Notes: generated from the sequence alone by a model not told the origin. 16,424 nt of DNA from Bacteroidales bacterium (GCA_028696755.1 JAQVGK010000015.1:1-16424); one strand, 5' to 3'. Shown: positions 1 to 6,860, counted from the stretch's first letter. Translations and numbers: made by a program.

Positions 1-191
1 TTTTCTCCAACGTAAACAAGTACAAATTCGAGCTGAATAATTGCGAGTAGCAGTATAAAAATGTTAAGTATTATATCTGCCTGAGTCTTTTTCGGTTTTA
101 GAAAAAATGCAAGCAGGGCAAAGCATACCGAGACTAGGAGAGGAGTCACCTGAATCAGGTTTTCTGCCATTTGTTGCGCTACTGTTTGCAT
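1..191 (-). CDS. Membrane protein, N-terminal fragment (runs off left edge)
   Basis: An open minus-strand frame starts at the ATG at 191 and stays open to base 1, giving 63 residues plus a partial codon. The product begins MQTVAQQMAENL and then shows two hydrophobic stretches, about residues 13-30 and 41-61, separated by a short basic loop (FLKPKKTQ), so it is very probably an inner-membrane protein with several passes. In Bacteroidota this kind of N-terminus is common in sensor-like proteins, for example multi-TM AraC-type regulators or histidine kinases, but nothing in the visible part decides between them. A second in-frame ATG (168-170) could also be the start. No Shine-Dalgarno sequence is seen. 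It lies downstream of sod on the same strand, separated from it by a terminator, so it is probably transcribed separately. Confidence 0.6.
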   Translation of the reverse strand, partial: MQTVAQQMAENLIQVTPLLVSVCFALLAFFLKPKKTQADIILNIFILLLAIIQLEFVLVYVGE

Positions 192-240
192 TATTAAATT
201 TTTGTAAAAATAATGAATTGTGTTGATATTTCGACGTGAC

Positions 241-276
241 TAACAAAAATAGCAGCTCGGATTGCGAACTGCTATT
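241..276 (-). terminator. Rho-independent terminator of sod
   Basis: A perfect 8-bp inverted repeat, AATAGCAG (248-255) with CTGCTATT (269-276), continues inward after one C-A mismatch for three more pairs (257-259 with 265-267) around a 5-nt loop. Read on the minus strand, the hairpin is followed by ATTTTTGTTA, a U-rich tail. It lies 20 bases after the sod stop codon and before the start of the next minus-strand gene. Confidence 0.75.
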
Positions 277-296
277 CTGTAGTTGTTAAGTTTAAA

Positions 297-869
297 CTAG
301 ATTCTTTCCTCAATCTTTTTCCAGTCAACAAGTTCCCAGAATTTTGCTAAATAGCTTGGTCTTAAGTTTTGATAATCAAGATAATAAGCATGTTCCCAAA
401 CATCAGCAGTTAATAAAGGCTTTTCTGATGTTGTTAGAGGAGTTCCGGCATTGGATGTGCCTGTAATTTTTAATTCCCCATTATTATCAACCACTAGCCA
501 TGCCCACGCAGAACCAAAAAGACCTATTGCTGCATTTGTGAATTCTTCTTTGAATTTCTCGAACGTTCCCCATTTTGCATTTATCATCTCTGCAAGTTTG
601 CCACTTGGAGCTTTTTGTGGGTTAGCCGAAAATCCTTCCCAGTAAAAAGTGTGATTCCAAACCTGAGCAGCATTGTTAAAGATTCCGCCTTCGGAGGTCT
701 TTACAATTTCGACAAGCGATTTGCCAGCAAATGGTGTTCCCTCGATTAACGAATTCAATTTATTAACATAGCCCTGATGATGCTTAGTGTAATGAAACTC
801 AACTGTTTTTGCACTGATGTGAGGCTCGAGAGCGTTCATTTCGTAAGGTAATTTTGGTAGTTCGATCAT
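297..869 (-). CDS. sodB: Superoxide dismutase, Fe-type (possibly cambialistic)
   Basis: This 190-aa protein is full length for a bacterial Fe/Mn superoxide dismutase, which converts superoxide to oxygen and hydrogen peroxide in the cytoplasm. The four metal ligands are visible: H26 (in FHYTKHH), H73 (in WNHTFYW), and D156 and H160 (in [11 protein letters not shown]). The second-shell tyrosine sits in HHQGYV at residue 34. Glutamine 69 in [11 protein letters not shown] is the position and residue expected of iron enzymes; manganese enzymes usually have glycine there and glutamine near residue 146. FGSAWAWLV also fits the iron group. Some Bacteroidota enzymes of this type work with either metal, which sequence cannot settle. 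No signal peptide is present. The gene is monocistronic with its own terminator. No good promoter match was found upstream of the start. Confidence 0.96.
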   Translation of the reverse strand: MIELPKLPYEMNALEPHISAKTVEFHYTKHHQGYVNKLNSLIEGTPFAGKSLVEIVKTSEGGIFNNAAQVWNHTFYWEGFSANPQKAPSGKLAEMINAKWGTFEKFKEEFTNAAIGLFGSAWAWLVVDNNGELKITGTSNAGTPLTTSEKPLLTADVWEHAYYLDYQNLRPSYLAKFWELVDWKKIEERI

Positions 870-1042
870 AGTCTTTTATGTTTAAGGTTTTTAAATAAAA
901 TTTACACGATTTGAACAGCTAAGTTAAGAAAAAGTTGTTGGATTGTAGCTAAATAATGCTAATTTAGAGAGATTCTGAATAGTTATATTAATAAAATCCG
1001 ATAAAACTAAGGATCGTTGGAAATAAAAACGTGAAAAAATTT

Positions 1043-1216
1043 AACGCGAATTCACGAATTAAAATTTTCTGTAAGGGATATTTTTATTAACCAATTGTTA
1101 CGAATTTGAATGCAATAAATTGCTTCATAAATTTTAAGTGATAGAAATAGCATTTATGAAGAATTAAAAATAACCTGACGAATTGATTCATCAGTAACAA
1201 TTCGTTCATTGGCGTT
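1043..1216. repeat. Inverted-repeat-bounded unit 1
   Basis: The left end is AACGCGAATTCACGAATT (1043-1060). The right end is AATTCGTTCATTGGCGTT (1199-1216), its reverse complement at 15 of 18 positions. Inside lie nested inverted repeats: AATTGTTAC (1093-1101) with GTAACAATT (1194-1202), and CTTCATAAAT (1123-1132) with ATTTATGAAG (1152-1161). The 41 bases at 1082-1122 recur exactly in unit 2. The nesting means the unit could fold into one long imperfect hairpin, as MITE-like elements do. No coding capacity and no clear target-site duplication are visible. Confidence 0.6.
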
Positions 1217-1260
1217 AATAAATTAGGACTTTAGCAACAGATTGTATGAAAGGAAAATTT

Positions 1261-1549
1261 AACGTGAACGGCTATAGCCCTCAGCGAAGCTAATGCACGA
1301 ATTAAAAGTATCTGCGAGGAATACTTTTATTAACCAATTGTTACGAATTTGAATGCAATAAATTGGTTTAAAAATATGGTTAAATGCAATTATGAAAAAA
1401 GTAGAACTCGAACTAATAAATTCGTAAAAATTCGCACAAGAGAAAGATAAGGAAACATCAGAAATAATGAGAGATAAAAGAGCGGGCTAACTGAAGGATT
1501 TATTTATTCAAACTATTTTGTTTTATAGTTCAATTCGTTCATTCGCGTT
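1261..1549. repeat. Inverted-repeat-bounded unit 2
   Basis: This is a second, diverged copy of the preceding unit in the same orientation. Its left end motif is split: AACGTGAA at 1261-1268, then about 27 extra bases, then the remainder CACGAATT at 1296-1303. The right end AATTCGTTCATTCGCGTT (1532-1549) matches the reverse complement of the unit 1 left end at 16 of 18 positions. Bases 1325-1365 are identical to 1082-1122. Just before this core is a 9-bp hairpin (1303-1311 with 1321-1329), which is only partly preserved in unit 1. Similarity of the right flanks also continues outward, including a shared AGCAAC near 1233 and 1566. Confidence 0.6.
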
Positions 1550-1667
1550 CAAACTGATAAGGCGTCAGCAACGAAGATTATTTGTGGAAAATCTAAGTTG
1601 TGATTTTAATAAATTTCAATGGTTATAAATAATTTGAAAAATTTGACTTATATTTGAAATAAATACT

Positions 1668-2087
1668 ATGAGCGATATTTTACATAAAGAGGAGAGCTAT
1701 ACAATAATTGGCATTTGTATGGAGGTTCATAATCAATTAGGACCAGGTTTCTCTGAAATAGTTTATAAAGATGCTTTAGAGTATGAATTTAATACAAGGG
1801 GTATTGATTATGAGCGAGAGAAAAATTATAAAGTTTCATACAAAGAAGCGATTCTTGCTCACGATTTTTATGCTGATTTTGTTGTCTTCAATAAGATTAT
1901 TCTGGAGGTTAAGGCGGCAACAAAGATATCAGACGAATTTATTTCTAAAGCTATGAACTATTGCAGAGTTTCAAATTGTAATCTAACCTTAATTGTGAAT
2001 TTTGGAGAACCCAGTCTAAGTTCAAAAAGGGTAATTGTTGATGAAATTTACCGTGAGTGGTTAAAAAGTAGAAAATTATCAATATAA
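1668..2087 (+). CDS. GxxExxY family protein (PDDEXK_3-like)
   Basis: This 139-aa cytoplasmic protein belongs to the GxxExxY family, named for the motif seen here as G27-F-S-E30-I-V-Y33 within QLGPGFSEIVYKDALEYEF. The remaining pattern fits a PD-(D/E)XK nuclease-like core: D70 in FYADFVV, then E80-V-K82 in IILEVKAA, followed by a helix and the conserved LIVNFG strand at about 108-113. These would be the metal-binding and catalytic residues if it is an active nuclease; the biological role of the family is not established. The length is typical. Its ATG lies 11 bases after a TATATTTG at 1649-1656. The repeat-rich region immediately upstream is notable, because copies of related repeats may travel with this family (my impression from related genomes, not checked). 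It converges on the usp gene with a 12-base gap. Confidence 0.88.
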   Translation: MSDILHKEESYTIIGICMEVHNQLGPGFSEIVYKDALEYEFNTRGIDYEREKNYKVSYKEAILAHDFYADFVVFNKIILEVKAATKISDEFISKAMNYCRVSNCNLTLIVNFGEPSLSSKRVIVDEIYREWLKSRKLSI

Positions 2088-2099
2088 CTCAATCCATCC

Positions 2100-2942
2100 T
2101 TAAATACACGGCACATACAAATCCTTTTTTGGATTTATGCACAAAACCGGGATTCCGGCGGAGTTCGAAATGATTGATTCCTCTGGGAACCCAAAAAATC
2201 TTGTAATTAGATTTTCTTCTTTTGTTGTCAGAATGCACATAAATAATGAATCATTATTGTCGGCATAATGGAGGGCTTTTTTGTCAATCGACGAACGCGT
2301 TCTCTCTCTTGGATAGTCTGTGTAACTTAGATTATACTTATCAAAAAAGTTTTTACAGAATTTAATGTTTGCTTTAAGGCTGTCCTGTGGGTTTTCGTAA
2401 TAAATTAAATCTATGCCAGTTTTTAAGTTCTTTGCGAAATATGTTACCCAGCCAGTCTTTTCTTTTGTCTCTTTGCGATAATCAAGTGACATTACAACAT
2501 TTTTTTTGTCATCGGGAGACGGGCTGTTTTTCTGAACTACAAAATAAGGAATTCTAGATTTGCGGATAATCTTTACGGCTGATGAACCAGATAAGAATTG
2601 CGGATCGTTTTTGCCATGTGTCCCCAGAACTATTAAAAATGCATCTAAGCGCTCTGCAGTAGAGTTGATAATTGTGCAAGTGCAGCCTTCGTCAACATAA
2701 TATTCACAATCAATAAAATGATCAGTTTTTATGTTTTCGCAAAATGCTGCAAGGGCTTCTTTTACTTCAAATAAGGTGTCCGACCTACTGAAATAGTTAT
2801 AAGAGTTTTCATTTATTACATGAATAATTTGCAATCTGCGCTTAAATTTTTTTGCCAAATAAATCGCCCATTGCAAGCTTTTTTCGCCAACTTCGGTAAA
2901 GTCGGTATAAACTAAAATATTCTGAACTTTTGTGTCTTTCAT
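2100..2942 (-). CDS. Universal stress protein, two UspA domains (second degenerate)
   Basis: The 280-aa product has two tandem UspA-like domains, the usual layout in Bacteroidota. Domain 1 (about 7-137) begins QNILVYTDFTEVGEKSLQWA and ends with the nucleotide-binding loop GTHG at 107-110, followed by GS at 119-120 and the strand IPYFVVQ. Canonical ATP-binding Usps have G-2x-G-9x-G(S/T); the spacer here is 8 residues, so ATP binding is likely but not certain. Domain 2 (about 147-271) keeps the fold pattern (NVVMSLDYRKE, GIDLIYY, IPVLCIN) but lacks the glycine loop and probably does not bind ATP. Usps are soluble cytoplasmic stress-response proteins, and no partner can be named from sequence. 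It is divergent from fprA across a 64-base gap, which fits a shared stress-related control region, although no strong promoter was found there. Confidence 0.88.
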   Translation of the reverse strand: MKDTKVQNILVYTDFTEVGEKSLQWAIYLAKKFKRRLQIIHVINENSYNYFSRSDTLFEVKEALAAFCENIKTDHFIDCEYYVDEGCTCTIINSTAERLDAFLIVLGTHGKNDPQFLSGSSAVKIIRKSRIPYFVVQKNSPSPDDKKNVVMSLDYRKETKEKTGWVTYFAKNLKTGIDLIYYENPQDSLKANIKFCKNFFDKYNLSYTDYPRERTRSSIDKKALHYADNNDSLFMCILTTKEENLITRFFGFPEESIISNSAGIPVLCINPKKDLYVPCI

Positions 2943-3006
2943 TTGTTATTTGTAAATTGCGAAACTAATAAAATTATTAACTTTAAAACCAAAAAATTTT
3001 ATCTAA

Positions 3007-4212
3007 ATGAACCCAAAAGTACTAAATGTAAGTGAGAGTGTAAAATGGATCGGGATTCTGGATTTCGACATCAGAGTGTTCGATATTGTGATGGAAACAA
3101 AATTCGGTACTACTTACAATTCTTATTTTATTGATGCCGACAAAAAAACAATCGTTGAAACTGCAAAAGAAAAATTTGCTGATGAGTATCTCGAAAAGGT
3201 AAAATCAGTTACCAATCCTGCAGAGATTTCTTACATAATTATGGATCATACCGAGCCTGACCATTCGGGTAGTCTTGCAAAACTATTGGAAATTGCTCCA
3301 AATGCTGTTGTTGTTGGTAGCGGACAAGCAATTAAATACTTGCAAGATATGCATCAGACTAAGTTCGAGTATTTAGTTGTAAAAGATGGCGATGAACTTA
3401 GCCTTGGTAATAAAACTCTTAAATTTATCGGTGCTCCAAACCTTCATTGGCCCGATTCTATTTATACTTATTTAGTTGAAGATAAGGTGTTGTTTACTTG
3501 CGATTCGTTCGGCGCTCACTTTGCTCACAACGAGATGTTCGACGATTTGGTTGGAAATTATGATGAAGCTTTTAAATATTATTTTGATGTTATTCTTAAA
3601 CCTTACAGCAAGTTCATGCTCAAGGCAATCGAAAAAATTAAATGCCTCGAAATAAGTGTTATCGCAACAGGACATGGTCCAATTCTTAGGACTAATCATA
3701 AGGAAATAGTTGCATTAAGCGAAAAGTTTGCAAAGGAATACCTTGAACTAAATGATCATCCAAAGAAAAAAGTTCTGATTACTTACGTTTCGGCTTATGG
3801 ATACACTGGCGATATGGCCCATGCTATTGCTTGTGGAATTCGTGAAAACGATCAGGTAGAGGTAGAGGTTTTAGATATTGAAACAATTGATCTAGGAGAA
3901 CTTGACTCAAAACTTGTGCTTAGCGATGCAATTCTGGTTGGTTCTCCTACAATCAATCAAAACTCATTACTGCCAGTTTACAAAATGTTTGCGGTTGTTA
4001 ATCCATTGCGCGATCGCGGAAAACTTGCTGCTGCTTTCGGATCGTATGGCTGGAGCGGAGAAGCCGTAGAAATTGTTGAAGCTAATCTTAAAGCTCTTAA
4101 ATTTATGATGTTCGACAATCCAATGGCAATGAAATTTAGACCAGATTCTGACCAAAAAGAGCAACTCGCCGAATACGGTAGAAAATTTGCTGGGAAACTT
4201 ATTGCTAACTAG
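3007..4212 (+). CDS. fprA: Flavodiiron protein (FprA-type, class A)
   Basis: This 401-aa protein is the standard two-domain flavodiiron enzyme, a cytoplasmic reductase that removes O2 (to water) or NO (to N2O) with electrons from rubredoxin or a similar donor. The N-terminal metallo-beta-lactamase-like domain (about 1-250) shows the diiron ligands H81, E83 and D85 in DHTEPDHSG, H147 in LHWPDS, D166 in CDSFGAH and H223 in TGHGP; H86 is also present. The C-terminal flavodoxin domain (about 254-400) shows the FMN phosphate loop SAYGYTGDMA, then GSPTINQN and FGSYGWSGEA. No rubredoxin or flavin-reductase domain is fused, so it is the minimal class A form. Whether O2 or NO is preferred cannot be read from sequence. 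It is monocistronic, ends in a strong terminator and is divergent from the universal stress protein. Confidence 0.95.
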   Translation: MNPKVLNVSESVKWIGILDFDIRVFDIVMETKFGTTYNSYFIDADKKTIVETAKEKFADEYLEKVKSVTNPAEISYIIMDHTEPDHSGSLAKLLEIAPNAVVVGSGQAIKYLQDMHQTKFEYLVVKDGDELSLGNKTLKFIGAPNLHWPDSIYTYLVEDKVLFTCDSFGAHFAHNEMFDDLVGNYDEAFKYYFDVILKPYSKFMLKAIEKIKCLEISVIATGHGPILRTNHKEIVALSEKFAKEYLELNDHPKKKVLITYVSAYGYTGDMAHAIACGIRENDQVEVEVLDIETIDLGELDSKLVLSDAILVGSPTINQNSLLPVYKMFAVVNPLRDRGKLAAAFGSYGWSGEAVEIVEANLKALKFMMFDNPMAMKFRPDSDQKEQLAEYGRKFAGKLIAN

Positions 4213-4238
4213 ACTTTAAACTATTGACAATTATTAAC

Positions 4239-4280
4239 AAAAAACGGATGAAAATATTAATTCTTCATCCGTTTTTTTTG
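4239..4280 (+). terminator. Rho-independent terminator of fprA
   Basis: AAAAAACGGATGAA (4239-4252) pairs perfectly with TTCATCCGTTTTTT (4264-4277), giving a 14-bp stem with an 11-nt loop. It is followed by the rest of an eight-T run. It starts 26 bases after the fprA stop codon. The A-run on the left arm means it could also work on the opposite strand. Confidence 0.9.
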
Positions 4281-4318
4281 TAAAATTAAATGTATTTTGC
4301 ATGCCTAAACTTACTGCT

Positions 4319-6109
4319 ATGAAATCAATTTTATTTTTCTTATTTATTATAATTTCTGCGTCTCTGTTTGCACAGGGTAAAAGTGGAAAACTAATCATTC
4401 TTCATACAAACGATTTGCATAGTAACTTAACAGGATTTTCGCCCGAAATTGAATATACTCCTTGCCAAACTGGCGACGATTCTACTCGTGCTGGCTTTGC
4501 AAGGATATCTGCGATGATTGAACTTGAGAGATTCGAAAATCCCGAAAAAGTTCTGGTGCTTGATGCTGGAGATTTTTTAATGGGTACTTTCTTCCATATT
4601 TTTGAACCAACTCAGGCATTGCAGCTTAATTTGATGAAGAAAATGGGCTACGATGTCGTTGCTTTGGGTAATCATGAATTTGATTTCGGACCACAAACTT
4701 TAGCTAAAATTATAAATGGAAGTCTAGAGAATGGCGAAATTCCTGCTCTAACATTTGCAAATGTTGAATTTGATGAAAAGTCGGATCGGGATGATTGGTT
4801 TAAAGATCTTTACACGATAGGAATAATAAAACAATACCAAATCGTTGAGAAAGGTGGTTTTAGAATTGGTGTTTTTGGATTGATTGGCGATGATGCAAAA
4901 CAAGTTGCACCAAATGCAGCTCCGTTAAAAATTACAGACAGGATAAAAACTGCTAAAAAAATTGTAAAGATTTTGCGCGAAGACGAAAAAGTTGATTTGG
5001 TTATTTGTCTTTCTCACAGTGGTGTAGATTTGGATAAAAACGGAAACTGGTCTGGCGAGGATGTTGAATTGGCGCAAAAAGTTAAAGGAATCGATTTGAT
5101 TGTTTCGGGGCATACACATACTGAAATTTTTGATCCTATTATGATTGGAAACGTTCCGATTATTCAAACTGGTTCGCAGGGAAAATCTTTAGGACGATTG
5201 GAGATGAATATCAACAATGGCGAAATGACTTCGATGAAATATCAGTTAATGCCTGTTGATGATAAAATTAAAGGCGACTGTAAAATTCATCAGGATATTG
5301 CTGGAAGAATTAGAGTTATTGATGATGAAATTCTTAAGCCCGAGGGTTTAGGTTATTATCGTCCTCTTGCCGAAACGTCTTATGAACTGATATGTGACGA
5401 GTATGGAGATTTGGATTCGAGCAATCTTGGACCAGTAATTTCTGATGCAATTCTTTATTATGTAAATAATTTCAGTCCTGTAAAAACTGATATTACACTT
5501 ATTGCAGCAGGTATGGTTCGCGATAAAATTAGAGTTGGCTTTAAAGGCGTGCAAACTGTTACTGATATTTTTAGGATTGTTAGTCTTGGCGAAGGCAATG
5601 ATGGAATTCCAGGATATCCGCTGGCACAAATTTATTTAACTCCGCACGAAATTAAAAATGTTATCGAACTTCTTTTAGTTGCTCCAAAGCAAAAGCCATC
5701 GTATTATTGTTTTTACAGTGGAATTAAGATTTATTATGATGAAAGCAAAGGCTTGCTCAAAAAAATCTACAAAATGGAAATAGGAGGGCAGGAAGTTGAT
5801 TTTTCAAAGAAAAACAAAACCCTTTACAGCTTAACTGCAAATTCATATATGCTAGAATTTGTCGGCGAAATTCGCGGTATGACCTTCGGAATTGTAAAAG
5901 TTTCGCCAAAAGATGTAAATGGAGTTGAAATTAAAGATAATAAAACAACCTGGATTGATTTTGATGCCGATAAAGAAGGAATTCAAGAAGGAAAGGAATG
6001 GATGGCGATGGTTAAATATCTGCAATCATTCCCAGATTTGAATGGAAACAAAATTCCCGATTTTCCCGATAAATACCGACTTCCGATTATTAATACTGTG
6101 AAGAAGTAG
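4319..6109 (+). CDS. Exported 5'-nucleotidase/UshA-like metallophosphoesterase
   Basis: From this start the protein is 596 aa. An ATG at 4301 would add six residues (MPKLTA); 4319 is preferred because MKSILFFLFIIISASLFAQG is then a normal signal peptide, probably cleaved after the AQ. The N-terminal calcineurin-like domain (about 25-295) carries all dimetal-site motifs: D32 and H34 in HTNDLH, D85 in DAGDF, N118-H119 in GNHEFD, H233 in SHSG, and H265 and H267 in GHTHTE. The C-terminal domain (about 345-570) follows the 5'-nucleotidase layout, but the usual NGGGIR, PFGN and GGDGY motifs read AAGMVR, SLGEG and an unrelated sequence. The phosphoesterase is probably active in the periplasm or at the cell surface, but the substrate may not be an ordinary nucleotide. 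The gene lies alone after the fprA terminator. Confidence 0.87.
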   Translation: MKSILFFLFIIISASLFAQGKSGKLIILHTNDLHSNLTGFSPEIEYTPCQTGDDSTRAGFARISAMIELERFENPEKVLVLDAGDFLMGTFFHIFEPTQALQLNLMKKMGYDVVALGNHEFDFGPQTLAKIINGSLENGEIPALTFANVEFDEKSDRDDWFKDLYTIGIIKQYQIVEKGGFRIGVFGLIGDDAKQVAPNAAPLKITDRIKTAKKIVKILREDEKVDLVICLSHSGVDLDKNGNWSGEDVELAQKVKGIDLIVSGHTHTEIFDPIMIGNVPIIQTGSQGKSLGRLEMNINNGEMTSMKYQLMPVDDKIKGDCKIHQDIAGRIRVIDDEILKPEGLGYYRPLAETSYELICDEYGDLDSSNLGPVISDAILYYVNNFSPVKTDITLIAAGMVRDKIRVGFKGVQTVTDIFRIVSLGEGNDGIPGYPLAQIYLTPHEIKNVIELLLVAPKQKPSYYCFYSGIKIYYDESKGLLKKIYKMEIGGQEVDFSKKNKTLYSLTANSYMLEFVGEIRGMTFGIVKVSPKDVNGVEIKDNKTTWIDFDADKEGIQEGKEWMAMVKYLQSFPDLNGNKIPDFPDKYRLPIINTVKK

Positions 6110-6115
6110 AACAAA

Positions 6116-6210
6116 CGCAACCTGTCAGTGTTGAAAACCTGACAGTGTTGCAAACCAGAACTTCAGCGGTTTGCAACACTGTCAGATCCTTGGGATACTG
6201 ACAGGTTAGT
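6116..6210. repeat. 95-bp cloverleaf-forming repeat, copy 1
   Basis: The 89-base core (6119-6207) is wholly accounted for by four stems. The outer stem is AACCTGTCAGT (6119-6129) with ACTGACAGGTT (6197-6207), 11 bp. Then come a mini-hairpin GTTGAAAAC (6130-6138), a perfect 18-bp stem (6139-6156 with 6168-6185) closing an 11-nt loop, and a hairpin ATCCTTGGGAT (6186-6196). It ends at the base before the stop codon of the adjacent minus-strand gene and also follows the phosphoesterase gene, so it sits between convergent genes. There is no T-run. A role as a bidirectional 3' barrier or terminator, or as a mobile palindromic repeat, is inferred. Confidence 0.85.
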
Positions 6211-6642
6211 TTACACGCTCATCTGTACATAAACCCATTCTCCGTTTTCAAACTTGTAATACATTTGTAATGCAGAAAAGGCGTTTACAACAGTTTGCTT
6301 TTTTAAATCATCGGTAAGGTCAACCTGCATAATTTTTTCCATATCCATTTGATAGCCAACACCCATCTGAGTAGCTGCACTGCCGATTAAGCTTCCTGCA
6401 CCAGGAATTCCAGCCAGATTGCCAAGGGCATTTGCACCTGCCGATACAGCCATGTTCGAACCAGCCATCTTTGCCATTTCGGCATTCATCTTTTTCATTA
6501 TTTCCTCCTGAGAGGCCATTGCCATACCATAAGTTTCTAATGGCTGTTCCTGATTTTTTGCCTGTATTTTTATTTTTACCTGATTGCCAGTCCAAGTTTC
6601 TTCAACTATCAAACTCTTGATTGATTCATAAGTGATTTCCAT
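6211..6642 (-). CDS. Small protein of unknown function with Gly/Ala-rich core
   Basis: I do not recognise this 143-aa protein. It starts MEITYESIKSLIVEETWTGN. It has a charged Met-rich stretch around residues 44-60 (EEIMKKMNAEMAKM), then a Gly/Ala-rich segment at about 62-99 with several GxxxG-type spacings (GNLAGIPGAG, GVGYQ) that could be a membrane-active or tightly packed helix hairpin. It ends in a polar domain closing YYKFENGEWVYVQMSV. No signal peptide is seen. The frame extends upstream to an ATG at 6675, but the promoter-like TATATTTG at 6664-6671 would place the transcript start downstream of that codon, so the ATG at 6642 is chosen. The gene and its promoter lie between two near-identical 95-bp repeats. 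Codon use and composition resemble the neighbours. Confidence 0.7.
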   Translation of the reverse strand: MEITYESIKSLIVEETWTGNQVKIKIQAKNQEQPLETYGMAMASQEEIMKKMNAEMAKMAGSNMAVSAGANALGNLAGIPGAGSLIGSAATQMGVGYQMDMEKIMQVDLTDDLKKQTVVNAFSALQMYYKFENGEWVYVQMSV

Positions 6643-6663
6643 AGTTTTAAATTTAGGTTTATG

Positions 6664-6693
6664 CAAATATATCAAAATCTATGGACTGACAAG
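6664..6693 (-). promoter_or_regulatory. Promoter of the small unknown gene
   Basis: Read on the minus strand, CTTG, an 18-base spacer and then TATATTTG closely match the Bacteroidota vegetative promoter (TTTG at -33, TAnnTTTG at -7). The -7 box ends 21 bases before the ATG at 6642. This placement is the main reason for rejecting the upstream ATG at 6675. Confidence 0.5.
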
Positions 6694-6759
6694 TTCGTTT
6701 TTTGGTCAGTTGAGTGATTTTGGTGGTGGATGGTCTAAACCAACCTGTCAGCAGTCAAT

Positions 6760-6854
6760 CGCAACCTGTCAGTGTTGAAAACCTGACAGTGTTGCAAACC
6801 AGAACTTCAGCGGTTTGCAACACTGTCAGATCCTCCGGATACTGACAGGTTAGT
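6760..6854. repeat. 95-bp cloverleaf-forming repeat, copy 2
   Basis: Same orientation as copy 1 and identical to it except at 6835 and 6836, where CC replaces TG. Both changes fall in the 3-nt loop of the ATCC/GGAT hairpin, so all four stems are unchanged. Copy 2 ends 6 bases before the ftcD stop codon and so lies just 3' of that minus-strand gene. An extra isolated arm, AACCTGTCAG at 6742-6751, precedes it by 21 bases and looks like the remnant of a further copy. Confidence 0.85.
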
Positions 6855-6860
6855 CTCCGT

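Larger units (their letters stand above)
870..1667. other. Gene-free, AT-rich region with dispersed repeats
   Basis: No convincing coding frame is present on either strand in these 798 bases between the divergently transcribed sod and GxxExxY genes. The left part (870-1035) shows nothing recognisable. From 1043 onward the region is dominated by two related repeat units, listed separately. The last 100 bases before the GxxExxY start are AT-rich and include a TATATTTG at 1649-1656, which matches the Bacteroidota -7 consensus but has no -33 element at the right distance. Confidence 0.7.

Noticed and set aside
64..246. 60-codon minus-strand frame at the left edge
   Set aside because: It overlaps, in another frame, the convincing hydrophobic N-terminus at 1-191, runs into the sod terminator and shows no protein-like features.
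451..645. Plus-strand frame antisense to sod
   Set aside because: It lies wholly within the sod coding sequence, whose metal-ligand motifs fix the other strand as coding.
1082..1365. 41-bp identical repeats considered as a CRISPR array
   Set aside because: There are only two copies, 202 bases apart, each inside a larger related unit with nested inverted repeats; no regular spacers and no cas genes.
1043..1549. Repeat units as a complete insertion sequence
   Set aside because: No transposase frame, no target-site duplication and imperfect ends; at most a non-autonomous or decayed element.
6119..6207. Cloverleaf at 6119-6207 (and its copy) considered as a tRNA or tRNA-like gene
   Set aside because: The closing stem is 11 bp, the long arm is 18 bp with an 11-nt loop, and there is no 5-bp anticodon stem with a 7-nt loop and no conserved T-loop sequence.
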